NCBI GenBank assembly: GCA_023091665.1
Contig: JALJCQ010000026.1
Location: forward strand, 682,001-746,000
Source: Pythium myriotylum
Lineage: Eukaryota > Oomycota > Peronosporomycetes > Pythiales > Pythiaceae
Reading direction: 5' to 3'
Length of the DNA: 64,000 nucleotides
The notes under the pieces are model-generated. The model had not been told where the DNA came from. It did not search any database and saw nothing but the letters and a program-made list of their open reading frames with translations. Each line of letters starts with the position of its first letter. Position 1 is the first letter of the stretch. The translations under genes and the position numbers were made by a program. This document shows positions 30,589-40,597 of the stretch, piece after piece.

Positions 30589-31611
30589 CTAATTGAGCTC
30601 GGGGCTGATCTGGAACACAAGTTTGCCTTTGGCGCGACGAGATCGCTGCCGCGCCACGGCTTGCAAGGCCCCCGCAAGGCTGAAATGGCAGGGCGTGCAG
30701 GGGTCTAGTACGGCACGCAGCTGCCCTTGCTCTGCGAGATCCATCACGGCCCTCACGTCCTCTCCGGTCGGGAAGCACGAGACCATGGTGTAGGTCGCTG
30801 AAAAGGGACTGAGCACACGCCACAGCCAACTCCCCACGAAACTCGCCAGTTCTCCAATCGAACGCACCCGAGGATCTGATCCACTGGACACTGCGACGTA
30901 GCGTCCTCGGCGGGCCAGGAGACGATCGCAGTTCGCCCATGAATCATTGCACCCCACGCAGTCGATGACAGCATCGAACTTCTCCCCGTCGAGTTCTTCC
31001 CACCACTTTGCTGTGCGGTAGTCAACGACGGAATCAGCACCCAGTGACTTGACCATCTCGCCATTTGTTGTAGTGGCTGCGATGAACGAGGCTCCGAGGC
31101 CCTTCGCAATTTGGATAACGAGGCTCCCAACGCCTCCTGACGCCCCAAGCACGATGATTCGACTACCAGCTCCGACTTTCGCGGCTTTTGTAGCTGCAAT
31201 CGCTGTCGTCCCGGCAATCGGTAAGGAAGCAACTTCAATTGGAGTTAGCGAAATTGGAGCCAATGTTGCTTGATCGGCGTCGCAAAGAAGGAACTCCTCG
31301 AGATCTCCATGGTTCGGGACTGGTCCCAGCACGACGGCAACGCGGTCGCCTTTCGAGAACCCACGACAATACTCACCCACTTCCTCGACGACTCCACATA
31401 CGTCCATGCCCGGTGAGTAAGGGAAACTCTTCGGTTTGACGAAAAGTGACACGCTGCCGCGCATGACATGGCAGTCTCCAGGATTCAAGGCACACGCCAA
31501 GACCTTGACGAGAAGCTGGTTCGACTTTGGCTCCAATTGAGGTCTGGGGGCATCCTCGACGAACGCGAGGTTGCCGTCGTCCGCGAAGTGGGTAACTTGG
31601 ATTGCCTTCAT
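30589..31611 (-). CDS. Zinc-less MDR oxidoreductase (quinone oxidoreductase-like), copy 2
   Basis: This 340-residue protein is paralogous to the gene at 21359. It starts MKAIQVTHFADDGNL. It has VKVLACALNPGDCHVMRG, YSPGMDVCGVVEEVGEY, the nucleotide-binding VLGASGGVGSLVIQIAKGLG with a full GGVG turn, DAVIDCVG and the end GKLVFQISPELN. It is expected to use NADPH on quinones or related carbonyls; zinc ligands are missing. An ATTGG (CCAAT on the coding strand) lies about 100 bp upstream at 31708-31712, as in the other copy. The start is only 115 bp from the stop of the large secreted-protein gene. Confidence 0.88.
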   Translation of the reverse strand: MKAIQVTHFADDGNLAFVEDAPRPQLEPKSNQLLVKVLACALNPGDCHVMRGSVSLFVKPKSFPYSPGMDVCGVVEEVGEYCRGFSKGDRVAVVLGPVPNHGDLEEFLLCDADQATLAPISLTPIEVASLPIAGTTAIAATKAAKVGAGSRIIVLGASGGVGSLVIQIAKGLGASFIAATTTNGEMVKSLGADSVVDYRTAKWWEELDGEKFDAVIDCVGCNDSWANCDRLLARRGRYVAVSSGSDPRVRSIGELASFVGSWLWRVLSPFSATYTMVSCFPTGEDVRAVMDLAEQGQLRAVLDPCTPCHFSLAGALQAVARQRSRRAKGKLVFQISPELN

Positions 31612-31726
31612 TGCTCTTGTTGTGATTGCAGAATGCGACTCCCTGGGTTCGTGCTGATCGCAACGGCGGCTGATTCGTCAAGGGCTCCATTACCAAACAA
31701 CTCGCTGATTGGCCAAATCGCGGGTT

Positions 31727-34700
31727 TCAAGATCTCAACCAAGTGATTAATGAGTCTGTCCAAGCGGACTCCACTATTGGTGCCGGCTCATCCTCATGGG
31801 GCAGGACCGAGATCGACGGCAGCCCGGTCACTGTGATGTCTAGAAACGAGTACTCGATACGGACGATGGTCAACCCAGACGCAACATCCGCTGTGTATGA
31901 CGTCTCGACATCCATTCCCCGAGTCATGTTCCCGTAGAGACTCAGCACAACTGCGCGCAGAGCAGCAAGCGTCTCTGACGTAATCGATGAGATATTCGAA
32001 TACGTTTGTGTCTTCGTTTGCCCGTCGACGGAATTCCCCACTCCGCCGTTGATGTCAAGTAGGAAGTTCAGAGACAAAGGGAAGTGCGCGTCCACGAGTC
32101 GAATTGTCTGAAACCGTGGGGTATACTGCAACGTCAGCTTTGGTCGAAGACGTGACGAAATGGTGCATGCGGATTGCAAAACGCATCGTAGGACGGATGT
32201 GAACGCTGACCGCCCTCTGCTGGACCACCCGTTTGATGGCGAGGAGGTTAGACACGATCCCAGCACGTGAGAAAGATCAAAAGGCTCAGAGACTTCGATA
32301 GCTTCAGAAACCATTGTGATCCGATCGTCCACAACGCTACGGAAGCACTGCGTGATCTGGTTGCATTCCTCCAGCTGGCTGCAGTGTTCTATGAGAGTCA
32401 AACATCCTAGGCACTCGGGTTGACTTGTTCTCCACCGATCGCTCACTTCCTGGGGGCTAAAGAGACCCAAAGCAGAGCGCTGTGCCAACCCGATAGTGAC
32501 ATTAACGGTGCGGGGTGACACATGTTCACTGATGGACCCTGTTACCAGAGTCGATAGCAACTTCTTGGGTGGATCAACAGCGAATGGCGGCGGTGCAACG
32601 GTGACTTGAAGCCGGCGTAGCGACGTCAGGTACATTTCTGACGTCGAAAGACGTGCGTCTGCAAGACTAATATTGGCTGCGAGCTGGAAAGCTGCAAAAG
32701 AGCTATTTGGTGTGGCAAATGCTAAGACCAGACGCACGGATACATTGCTGGAGTTGTAGCTGAGCAAATGTACCGCCCATTCTAGCGGTTCGGCTCCATT
32801 CAGTGTATCTGGAAGCCATGGCGCGGGGAAAACGTTTGAATCCCTTGCTGCTGGTAATGCAATGTTCGGCGAGGTTACAGTCACTCCGCGTGTGACATAG
32901 AGGCTTCGTAAGAAAACCGATCGCGCTGGTAGCTGGTTGGACCATCGAATAACGAGGCAGCCACTGAAGAAGGGTCGTGATGAGTTGATGCTGCTCAAAG
33001 ACGGACACCCGATGATGGAGCTCTCTAGAACGCTCGGGTTCTGGGTAGGAATGGGATCTGCAAAGTGGTACCCTATCTCTGCGGACTCCAAGAAACCCAT
33101 TTGATTGTAAGACGGTGTTCGGTCCGAGTCGAGCTGGACATTGAACTCCGCGCCGGGAAAGGAGGCGTGCTTTGTACTGGAGCGATCAGCTTCGACATCA
33201 ACAAGGTGTTCGACGAGCCTCATTTCAGTCTTGGTGTCATGATATCGCGAGAACCGCTGGGATCGGACTCCGACAAGAATTCCAAGTCGTTGTGCTTGAT
33301 CTTGCAGGTTTATGCGGAATAAAACTCTCATGTATGTGTCTTCTTGCGGAATCACGTTCAATACCACCAGGTCGTCGTCATGCACAAGTACAGACTCGAG
33401 AACATCAAGTAGAGCACAGCGAATAGCGTACAGCCCAAAGTTGTCCAAGACTGTGGCGTCCCTCCCTTTGACCACCAGCACAATGACGACAAACGAATTA
33501 TCACTGGTAACCTCTCCGTTGTGAGTCGTGTTTATCGTTTCGATGTACTTGACTTCGGAACTCTGATGTGAGGGGAATGATAACTCCGGGAAATCCAAGA
33601 ATCCGAGCCCAAGCCTGATATCAGTTGTGCTGACCATCTGCTCAATGCTCTTGTGGACCTGAGTGAGCGAAACTCCGCCACCTACCGCGGGAGCGACTGT
33701 GATGCTCAACAAGAAGTCGCAATTTATGGGTAGAGTTCTGGACGAATCCATATCTCCTCCCCCAGACGCGGGGAAAGCAGCCACCTCACGCTCATAGATT
33801 TGCTCAGAGCTTCGAACAATCTCGATTCGTCCAAAAGATACCTCGACCGAATCAGACTCAAGCACGTTGGACAGGTACGACCTTGTTGCATCGAGGATCG
33901 CAAATGCGCGGTTTCGGACAGTGTCAAATGCAAACCCAGTCACGAGGAGCTTGATGTCGAATTTGGTTTGCTCAGTTACTGTTGTCCCATTCGTCGCATT
34001 GGATCCATCCCCTGAGTCCGTATTCATCCATTCGTCAACGTCCACAGCGAACAACATCCAGTGTGGTTCGATCTCCTGGATCGCGGCGGATAGACTAGTG
34101 TTGCGGAGGTAGCCATCGACAGCGTCTCGCACTAACGGATCGTCGCCGACATGGATCTCAATGGGCACAACAATGACAGCTACGTCGCTTCCGAACTCCG
34201 AGGTAACGTCTGGAGTGAGCGTGTCACGAACAAGAATCGACGAGGTGTCAACTTGAAGGTTTGGCAGGAAACGACTCAATACAAAGCGAAGACGCAAGTT
34301 CTGGAAAGCTGCCCCTGAGCTACTGCTTTCCGCGACGCTCACCGCTGTGGGTGTCGAATAAGTGCGAAGTCCTAAGCTCACACCCACCCACGGTCTGGAA
34401 TCGATCTGGTAAAAGCTCTCTCCCTCCAACGCAACACTGGTCAATTGCATTGGCGTCCCGAACAACTGAAGACTTGCGACTGTCACATTTGCGCCGTCAA
34501 CGATGCCTCCATAGCGCAAACGCGAAAAAATACGCCATCGCTCAGCGTCTACTGATGTAGATATACTTGAATGGTTCGGGTCTGGTGGAGGTGGAGCAAG
34601 CGCTGATATTCCGAGCGTCACTGCCCATGAACCACGTGCTGTTTCTTGCAATGCAGTCGTTTCCAAGTATTCGAGTGAAACGCGTTCTGGCGCTACGTCT

Positions 34701-34975
34701 ACAATCTCGCTAATCCGATGTCGGAAGATCATCTCGCCGTTGAACAGTTCGTCCATCGTGATGCTCTTTGCAGCTAATATTTTCGCGCGCACCCGCGGCC
34801 CAGATTGGTACAGCTGAGGGAGTTGTAGAGATGAAGATGCGGAGTCAAACAGCTGCGCCCATTCGCTGAAGGTCAGATCTGGAGAGAGTGCCGCGCCGCT
34901 GCACCCATGCCAAAGAACGCCCCAAACGATAACAGCAATCAGCAAATGGGTCGTTCGCCACTGGATCCCGCGCAT
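31727..34975 (-). CDS. Large secreted Cys-module protein, paralogue of the gene at 10049-13132
   Basis: The frame is open from 35212, but the Met at 34975 starts a good signal peptide (MRGIQWRTTHLLIAVIVWG, then VLWHGCSGAA) and gives about 1,082 residues. Most of the protein is repeated alpha/beta-like segments with many N-glycosylation sites. A module with IIGCPSLSSINSSR then CLVIRWSNQL, followed by PECLGCLTLIEHCSQLEECN and CVLQSACT, matches the same order in the paralogue. The second Cys module of that paralogue is absent here. No membrane anchor is clear at the C-terminus. It is divergent from the membrane-protein gene at 35519. The function is unknown; an extracellular structural or adhesive role is inferred. 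Confidence 0.8.
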   Translation of the reverse strand: MRGIQWRTTHLLIAVIVWGVLWHGCSGAALSPDLTFSEWAQLFDSASSSLQLPQLYQSGPRVRAKILAAKSITMDELFNGEMIFRHRISEIVDVAPERVSLEYLETTALQETARGSWAVTLGISALAPPPPDPNHSSISTSVDAERWRIFSRLRYGGIVDGANVTVASLQLFGTPMQLTSVALEGESFYQIDSRPWVGVSLGLRTYSTPTAVSVAESSSSGAAFQNLRLRFVLSRFLPNLQVDTSSILVRDTLTPDVTSEFGSDVAVIVVPIEIHVGDDPLVRDAVDGYLRNTSLSAAIQEIEPHWMLFAVDVDEWMNTDSGDGSNATNGTTVTEQTKFDIKLLVTGFAFDTVRNRAFAILDATRSYLSNVLESDSVEVSFGRIEIVRSSEQIYEREVAAFPASGGGDMDSSRTLPINCDFLLSITVAPAVGGGVSLTQVHKSIEQMVSTTDIRLGLGFLDFPELSFPSHQSSEVKYIETINTTHNGEVTSDNSFVVIVLVVKGRDATVLDNFGLYAIRCALLDVLESVLVHDDDLVVLNVIPQEDTYMRVLFRINLQDQAQRLGILVGVRSQRFSRYHDTKTEMRLVEHLVDVEADRSSTKHASFPGAEFNVQLDSDRTPSYNQMGFLESAEIGYHFADPIPTQNPSVLESSIIGCPSLSSINSSRPFFSGCLVIRWSNQLPARSVFLRSLYVTRGVTVTSPNIALPAARDSNVFPAPWLPDTLNGAEPLEWAVHLLSYNSSNVSVRLVLAFATPNSSFAAFQLAANISLADARLSTSEMYLTSLRRLQVTVAPPPFAVDPPKKLLSTLVTGSISEHVSPRTVNVTIGLAQRSALGLFSPQEVSDRWRTSQPECLGCLTLIEHCSQLEECNQITQCFRSVVDDRITMVSEAIEVSEPFDLSHVLGSCLTSSPSNGWSSRGRSAFTSVLRCVLQSACTISSRLRPKLTLQYTPRFQTIRLVDAHFPLSLNFLLDINGGVGNSVDGQTKTQTYSNISSITSETLAALRAVVLSLYGNMTRGMDVETSYTADVASGLTIVRIEYSFLDITVTGLPSISVLPHEDEPAPIVESAWTDSLITWLRS

Positions 34976-35518
34976 GACGCATCGAACAAGAGCTTGAAGT
35001 AGAGTCTGTTGACGGGCAGAAGCCGTCGACGCCACAGCCGCGTGGCGCTTCGCGTCGCCGGATGTGGCTAGTGCTTCTACATGACAGCCCCGATGAATGG
35101 TGAGCCTTCGGATGCGCATCGCCGAGGCGTATGCAGTGCGACTGTCCCCTGCTGGATGCAACTCCCGACCAGCGAACCGCCGGCTCGCGCAACCGACGCG
35201 TTGCGTAGGCAAAGCGTCGCGCGACTTGGCCGATTCTCTCCGTGTCTAATCACCTCAAGAGACGCGGGCAGACCACCCGCCTGGCTGTTGACGGCGAGGG
35301 TGTTGAAAGAACGCCGCACCCTTGCAGCCTGAAAAGCGACCATTTCACCGCCCAGTCTGTCGTTTTCGCCCTGTGCCTCCTCGCGCGAGTGGCCACTGTA
35401 CCCATCTCGAGCTTGCGGCAGAGATGCCATGTTCCTTCACTTCTTCTCCTGATGATGTGACCACCAGCCGATCGGAGCTCGAGAAGCACTTGCGACTGGT
35501 CCAACGACGATCTTCGCG
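34976..35518. other. Divergent upstream region, 543 bp
   Basis: This interval lies between the secreted-protein and membrane-protein genes. Part of it (to 35212) is an upstream extension of the open frame with no signal-like start. No other features were seen. Confidence 0.4.
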
Positions 35519-38500
35519 ATGTGGCGCGCTGTTCAACGAGCCTTCCGCCTCACCTCCCCAGTAGCGCGAGATCGACTGCCACGAGAGATGCTCGAGAGCC
35601 ACGACAGCGACTGGTTCGAGAGCCACATGCTTTCCGCGGGGGCGCAACCGCCCGCGTCCACGGATTTGCTCAGCGTTGCCAGCAATCCTAGCGTAAGCAG
35701 CTACAACAGCAGCTCCCGGAGGCGCGCTCATCAGTACATCGCGATGCAATACTTCGGTCCGTCGTCTCGTTCCGATTTCGAGGACAGCAGCAACAGGGCC
35801 CACGTCTCAGCGCTTGAGGCGTCGACTTCGTCCAGCGCAGACGAGCGATGGCGGCACGACTCTGCGTCCCGAACAACACCAAGCGAGACTTGTGATCAGC
35901 GCCGCGAACGGAAGGAGAACGAGCGTGCCTTCGAAGACCTCGTTCACTTAGCCAACACGAGACAACCTGTGGCCCTCAACACCTTCAAGCGCAAGTCGAC
36001 ATCGCAGCGTCCACAGCCCACCGGCCGCTTGAACTCATCCTCTCTTGGCCACGAGAGTAACGTGACAACGTCAGCACCGCATGGCACGCAGCTGAACACG
36101 GATTTGATTGAGGCTTACGTCGCCTACGCTCGTGCGATCGGCCATGAGCCAGAGATCGAGGTCGCTGTTGGAGACCCACTCAGTGGGGACGAGAGCGAGG
36201 CGCTCGCAGCGGAGCGCCTATCGTACCTGCACGAGCGCAAGCGCGTCGGCGATCGCGAACACTGGGCGACCCAGTGGATCGGCACGCGATTCAGTCGTCG
36301 CCGAGGGTGTGTCCAATTCTGGAGCTTCCTGCTCCTGGGCGTGGTTGTCACGACAGTTATGATAGCCTCTCTCGCCCAAGTGCGACTTAACGAGGTCCTT
36401 CATTTGGACGCGTTCGTCGGGAGCGATGTCACAATAACAGACGATTTCGCGTTCATGCACTTTCGCGACGAGGTCGGCCTCCGCCTCAAGTACGATATCG
36501 AAGCCGTCGATCAAGAATTTCAGGTCCTGCTTCTCACGGAGCAAAACTTCGATCGCTTCGTAACCGGTGAGAACTTCTCAATCGTCACTGACGGGTCGTG
36601 CTTTCGCACCAAATACGCGAGTCTTCCTCTTACGCGCTTTGAGAATCCGGGACACGATGAGATGTACCTCGTGATCCAGCCCTGCCGACTTGCTCGAGTC
36701 CCGACCCTCGACTTTTGCCAAGGCGGTCATCTCCCAGCTGTGGTCTCGTCGAAGCAGAAACTCTTCGCGCTTCGTCGGCGAGGGGATGCTAAACAAGACG
36801 CTGCCGGACTATGGCTACGCAGCTACTACGTCAACCCGATGCCCGATCACTGCTCGGCGTCCGGCTGGAAAGGCAAACCGTTCCTCCTCATCTTTGTCCC
36901 CTACGTGCTCGCAACACTTTTTGGGTTGCGAGTCGTCCAAATGACCTTCCGTTGCGAGTCATTCCGTGCTAACCTCGAACGCAACTACAAGAACGAGTTC
37001 GCCATCCCGGACGAAGAAGTCGACTATTGGCAGCCAACCCCATGGGACCGCAAGGTCCCCAAAACAAGATTGCTCGGTCCGTGCTGCTGGAAGAAGATGC
37101 GCCGCCCGCTTGAGCCCTTCTACACCTGGTGGCGCCACGAGAACTATTTCACGTGGATCTTCTTCCCGTACCGGAACGAGCGACTTTCGCGCGGCGAGCG
37201 CGGCATCATCGTCTTTTGCTCTCTCTATATCACCTTTTACGTGACGTTCGTCCTCTCGATGCTCCATAGCTCTTTCCGGGATGACTTTTTTGTGCTCGGT
37301 TCGGTTGTCATCTACTGGCTGCTCTTGCTGGTGCTACCATCGCTCGGCAAAGCCATCTTCAAAGAGATCTTCAAGCTCATCTTCCGTCAAAGACGGAAAT
37401 ACTTCCGCCTCAAGGCTGCAGGCGGGGACACTTCCGGTTTCTCGTTCCGGGTAGCCTTTCTTTTGCAGGTCCTGGTCGTCCTCTTCATATCGGTCGCACA
37501 GGGCCCAATGCTCTACATCTGGCTCAACCGCAGTTGCACGTTCTTGGCCGAGTTCATGTTCTTCGGGGTGCTCGCGGCTGTCGCACGGCTCTCACTGGTC
37601 GGGCTTGTAATGGACTTCATCTGGTATGCAGTGATCAGTACGTGGGGCTGGCGCGATCTGTGCCCGCACTGCACAGAGCGGCTCGCTGCCTGCGACTGTT
37701 TCAATGACGAACTGCTCGTGCTGTCGGTTGAACGCGTCGGTGCCAAGTGGGATCTCATCTTGCTGCTGGATGCCACACTCAGTCGGCATGCTGGCCACGA
37801 GCCTCAGTTTGCCCACTACACGGCGGATCAGCTGGGGGAGCGGTGGCTCGTGCTGGTGGATCGGGCGACAGCCCATTTGGAGAGAGTTGAAAAGCTTCGT
37901 GTCTACCGTCTGAAGAAGCGCCGAGACGCGCTGCGTCGTCGAAACAAAACCCGCTTGAGCAGACTCGTGGAGAGGGCGTCATTTCTTCGACAAGAAGACG
38001 TCGTTGAGGGGCATGTCGACGAAACAGAAGACGACCTGGAAGAGGTCGACAGTCTGCGCGAACGCAAGATCATTGCTCTCAACCGTAAACTGAACAGTGG
38101 CAAACCCATGTCTCGGGGCAGATCTCGCCTTGTCGACGTAGTAGACTCGATGCAGCACGCCATCCAGACCGATCAAGCTGGCATGGCCAACCACCTGGCT
38201 CCAACTCGGCGAGCAGGTGCCATCGGAAACTCAATGTTTATTGCCTTTACGACTTCGGCACAGCGGTTGGCCCGGCGAGAAGACGAGCGCGAGCGACGAG
38301 AACGTGTGTTCAGCGTGTTACGAAGATACCGCATTGAGAAGCAAACTGTTCGGACTGAGAAGGAAGATACACGACCCTCTCTGAAGCAAGTGGCTCGTCC
38401 GCGTGGATGGTGGTGTTCTCTCCGAGACAGGTTAGACCACTCACATGAGGTATTTGTACCAGCACCATTCGAGAACCCGCATGACCTAGTCGAGGTCGTG

Positions 38501-38725
38501 ATTGATGATACATTGCTGGAGAGTGTGGTGGAAGATAATGATGGAGTCGCGGAAGAACCACCCCAGTCATTTGGAGCTGAGAACGAAGCCCCGCCACCAA
38601 CATCTCGCACGCAAGTCCAAACGTTTGAGGTAACGGAGCGCCAGCCGGCGCTATGGGAGCGAGCTGTCGACCAGGCAGGCTCGGTGGTTGGCTGGCTTTT
38701 CAAGTATGACAGTTCACAATACTGA
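35519..38725 (+). CDS. Multi-pass membrane protein with long cytosolic ends, function unknown
   Basis: This intronless 1,068-residue protein starts at an ATG. About 265 N-terminal residues are Ser- and charge-rich. Hydrophobic segments occur near residues 266 (FWSFLLLGVVVTTVMIASL), 457 (FLLIFVPYVLATLFGL), 562 (GIIVFCSLYITFYVTFVLSM), 591 (FFVLGSVVIYWLLLLVLPSL), 644 (FRVAFLLQVLVVLFISV) and 678-705. The 170-residue loop after the first segment is probably extracellular. A Cys cluster (DLCPHC, ACDC) and a Lys/Arg-rich, partly coiled tail follow. The RLSRGERGIIVFC entry to the membrane core recalls polycystin-1-type proteins just after their PLAT domain, but only weakly. A channel or receptor role is speculative. 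Confidence 0.78.
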   Translation: MWRAVQRAFRLTSPVARDRLPREMLESHDSDWFESHMLSAGAQPPASTDLLSVASNPSVSSYNSSSRRRAHQYIAMQYFGPSSRSDFEDSSNRAHVSALEASTSSSADERWRHDSASRTTPSETCDQRRERKENERAFEDLVHLANTRQPVALNTFKRKSTSQRPQPTGRLNSSSLGHESNVTTSAPHGTQLNTDLIEAYVAYARAIGHEPEIEVAVGDPLSGDESEALAAERLSYLHERKRVGDREHWATQWIGTRFSRRRGCVQFWSFLLLGVVVTTVMIASLAQVRLNEVLHLDAFVGSDVTITDDFAFMHFRDEVGLRLKYDIEAVDQEFQVLLLTEQNFDRFVTGENFSIVTDGSCFRTKYASLPLTRFENPGHDEMYLVIQPCRLARVPTLDFCQGGHLPAVVSSKQKLFALRRRGDAKQDAAGLWLRSYYVNPMPDHCSASGWKGKPFLLIFVPYVLATLFGLRVVQMTFRCESFRANLERNYKNEFAIPDEEVDYWQPTPWDRKVPKTRLLGPCCWKKMRRPLEPFYTWWRHENYFTWIFFPYRNERLSRGERGIIVFCSLYITFYVTFVLSMLHSSFRDDFFVLGSVVIYWLLLLVLPSLGKAIFKEIFKLIFRQRRKYFRLKAAGGDTSGFSFRVAFLLQVLVVLFISVAQGPMLYIWLNRSCTFLAEFMFFGVLAAVARLSLVGLVMDFIWYAVISTWGWRDLCPHCTERLAACDCFNDELLVLSVERVGAKWDLILLLDATLSRHAGHEPQFAHYTADQLGERWLVLVDRATAHLERVEKLRVYRLKKRRDALRRRNKTRLSRLVERASFLRQEDVVEGHVDETEDDLEEVDSLRERKIIALNRKLNSGKPMSRGRSRLVDVVDSMQHAIQTDQAGMANHLAPTRRAGAIGNSMFIAFTTSAQRLARREDERERRERVFSVLRRYRIEKQTVRTEKEDTRPSLKQVARPRGWWCSLRDRLDHSHEVFVPAPFENPHDLVEVVIDDTLLESVVEDNDGVAEEPPQSFGAENEAPPPTSRTQVQTFEVTERQPALWERAVDQAGSVVGWLFKYDSSQY

Positions 38726-38974
38726 AGCTCCCATCGAACAAGTTGCGCTTCTCTTCCCTGTTGCATAAGTCCTAACCAATGAAAGCGTGGCCCCAGGAAT
38801 TGCTTCATCAGACTGCACGTCTGTATCTCTCAAATTTAGGAATTAGAAGACTCTAACCCGTGCCACTCGAAAGAAGCCGACGTGCCGCGAGACGTGTCCC
38901 CGCCCTCTGGGAGCAGAAGCCGAGAACCGATGCGAGGCGTGCGCAGCGGTGCGATCGCGCGAGGGCGAATGCAT

Positions 38975-39271
38975 TTATCTGGCACGCTGGCGCATCTTTC
39001 GGCGCTTGCGACGAAGGCGACGCATGCGCTTCTTGCGCCACTTGGCACGCATACCACCGTTAACGGAGTAGAGCATCTTGAGCGTGTCCGCGTCCTCCAC
39101 ACCGAAGTCGGCGAGCGAGCCCGACTCCATCTGCTTGCCAGCGCAAACGAGACGGAAGCCCGACATGAACTCGACGTTCTCGATCATCTGCTTGACCGAC
39201 GCCACCGAGGCGTCGGCCGCCACCTCGAGGGTGAGCGGGGCACCCGAGAGGGTCTCGACGAAAAGCTGCAT
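38975..39271 (-). CDS. Ubiquitin-like domain fused to ribosomal protein eL41
   Basis: This 98-residue protein begins at the ATG at 39271. Residues 1-73 are a ubiquitin-like fold: MQLFVETLSGAPLTLEV mirrors the first strands of ubiquitin, and the domain ends LKMLYSVNGG with a Gly-Gly processing site. The GSLADFGVEDADTL stretch looks more like FUBI, the partner of eS30, than ubiquitin. Residues 74-98 are a complete eL41 (MRAKWRKKRMRRLRRKRR and the last seven residues), nearly identical to the 25-residue animal protein. Cleavage after Gly-Gly by a deubiquitinase-type protease would release mature eL41 for the large subunit, as is known for ubiquitin-eL40, ubiquitin-eS31 and FUBI-eS30. The frame before 39271 has no ATG. 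The fusion itself is read directly; processing is inferred. Confidence 0.93.
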   Translation of the reverse strand: MQLFVETLSGAPLTLEVAADASVASVKQMIENVEFMSGFRLVCAGKQMESGSLADFGVEDADTLKMLYSVNGGMRAKWRKKRMRRLRRKRRKMRQRAR

Positions 39272-39652
39272 ACCACACAAATGTATGGCCCTCCTGGATG
39301 CTCAGATGCTGCAGAGAAAGCGTCAGCAAGAGGCGTGGGGTTCCGAGCGGCGGTCGCGCAACCTACCCGGTCGTCGTAGCCGGCAGAGCAGTCAGCAGAA
39401 AGTGAGCGCCAAGCTCACGCGACCGCACGGAAACAGCATCCGCCGTCCAGCCCAACCAATTCCAACGCAGTATACTCTGTAAGAACTTATCAACAATATG
39501 CTATTACATAATCAGTAAGTATATTTTCGCATATACTGGTTCTGAATACTTAAAGTTAATTAGATATTTCGAGGATAATTTGTCACGTTGATCAACCAAT
39601 CAACTGCTTTCATTTACCCATTTCGTGACGCCCTAATCTAGGACATCGGAGC
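39272..39652. other. Upstream region of the fusion gene, with an AT-rich patch
   Basis: This interval holds the promoter of the ubiquitin-like/eL41 gene. The segment from about 39475 to 39600 is strikingly AT-rich compared with its neighbours (runs such as tattacataatcag). No gene was recognised in it. Confidence 0.45.
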
Positions 39653-40443
39653 TCATGTTGAAGTGTTGGACTGGAAGACCCGGTCGAGTCGGGCCTCGAG
39701 CTCGCGCTCGGATCTCGGCCTCTGCGCGTTGAGGCGCTGGATACGCCTCGTCTCACGCGCTTGTATCTCCTTGCGCACACGAGGCCGCATGGCGCGGAAG
39801 ACTGCCGTGGCGTCGGCGTGGCGGCTCCTGTACGCCAACGGTCGGTCGGAGGGCGAGTAGCGCTCGCCCAGAATGTTCAGTCCTAGCACAGCACCTGGGC
39901 ATCAGCATTCTGGGGGCAACGCATCAGATCAGATCGAACCCACGCAGAGGTTGTGGGAGGCCCTGGGCGCACCGGCGAGTCTCGGTCACCGCCTGTCGAG
40001 AACCATTTGCCCATAAGACTCGTATACTCTCCAGTCCAACCTCAAAGCACCTCTTCGATACGCGCAATCCGAAATGAATCAGGAGGATATGAGTAAGCCA
40101 TATTTGTTGAGAGTGAGAGCACGCGGTCGATCTGAAGCAAAAGACATTGGCGAAGATCATCGCGGGTAGTGGAGAACGCTAGCCGACGGAATTCCTCCAC
40201 AGCACTCGCTGGATCTTTTGTTAGGTGTCGACGGCGACTATGTTGTAGACTCCATATCTCTACTTTCGAAAGTGCATCCACGATTGGAATGAGCCGTTGG
40301 TGCTTTTGGTAGAATTGAATCGGTGATTCCATGCCCTCGCCCCCATTCTCCGCAGCAGACTCGACAGCGCTACACAAGCAACGTAGCGTCAGGTCTACCT
40401 GTCTTGTTCGTATTCCGCCGTCAGGGCTGCTGTCGACCACCAT
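39653..40443 (-). CDS. Hypothetical protein, possibly two exons
   Basis: An ATG-started frame 40443-40042 (133 residues; MVVDSSPDGGIRTRQVDLTL at the start) has natural-looking composition. Downstream, a frame ending at 39653 has no ATG but a convincing charged sequence (LGLNILGERYSPSDRPLAYR, RKEIQARETRRIQRLNAQR). A GTATCG donor near 40059 and the AG before about 39899 would join the two in frame. The intron would be about 160 bp, longer than others here. Both could instead be separate genes. No family was recognised. Confidence 0.35.
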
Positions 40444-40597
40444 TTCGTTGCTTTACTTATGCGGGGGAAGCTGAGAATAACCTTGAGCGTACAAAGACAA
40501 AGGGTATCCGGATACGACCTAAGAAAACTATTCGTGATTTCTGAGCCGTTTGGCCTCAAACGGCTTCATCAAGAGGCTCCGACCACGTTTGAAGTAA

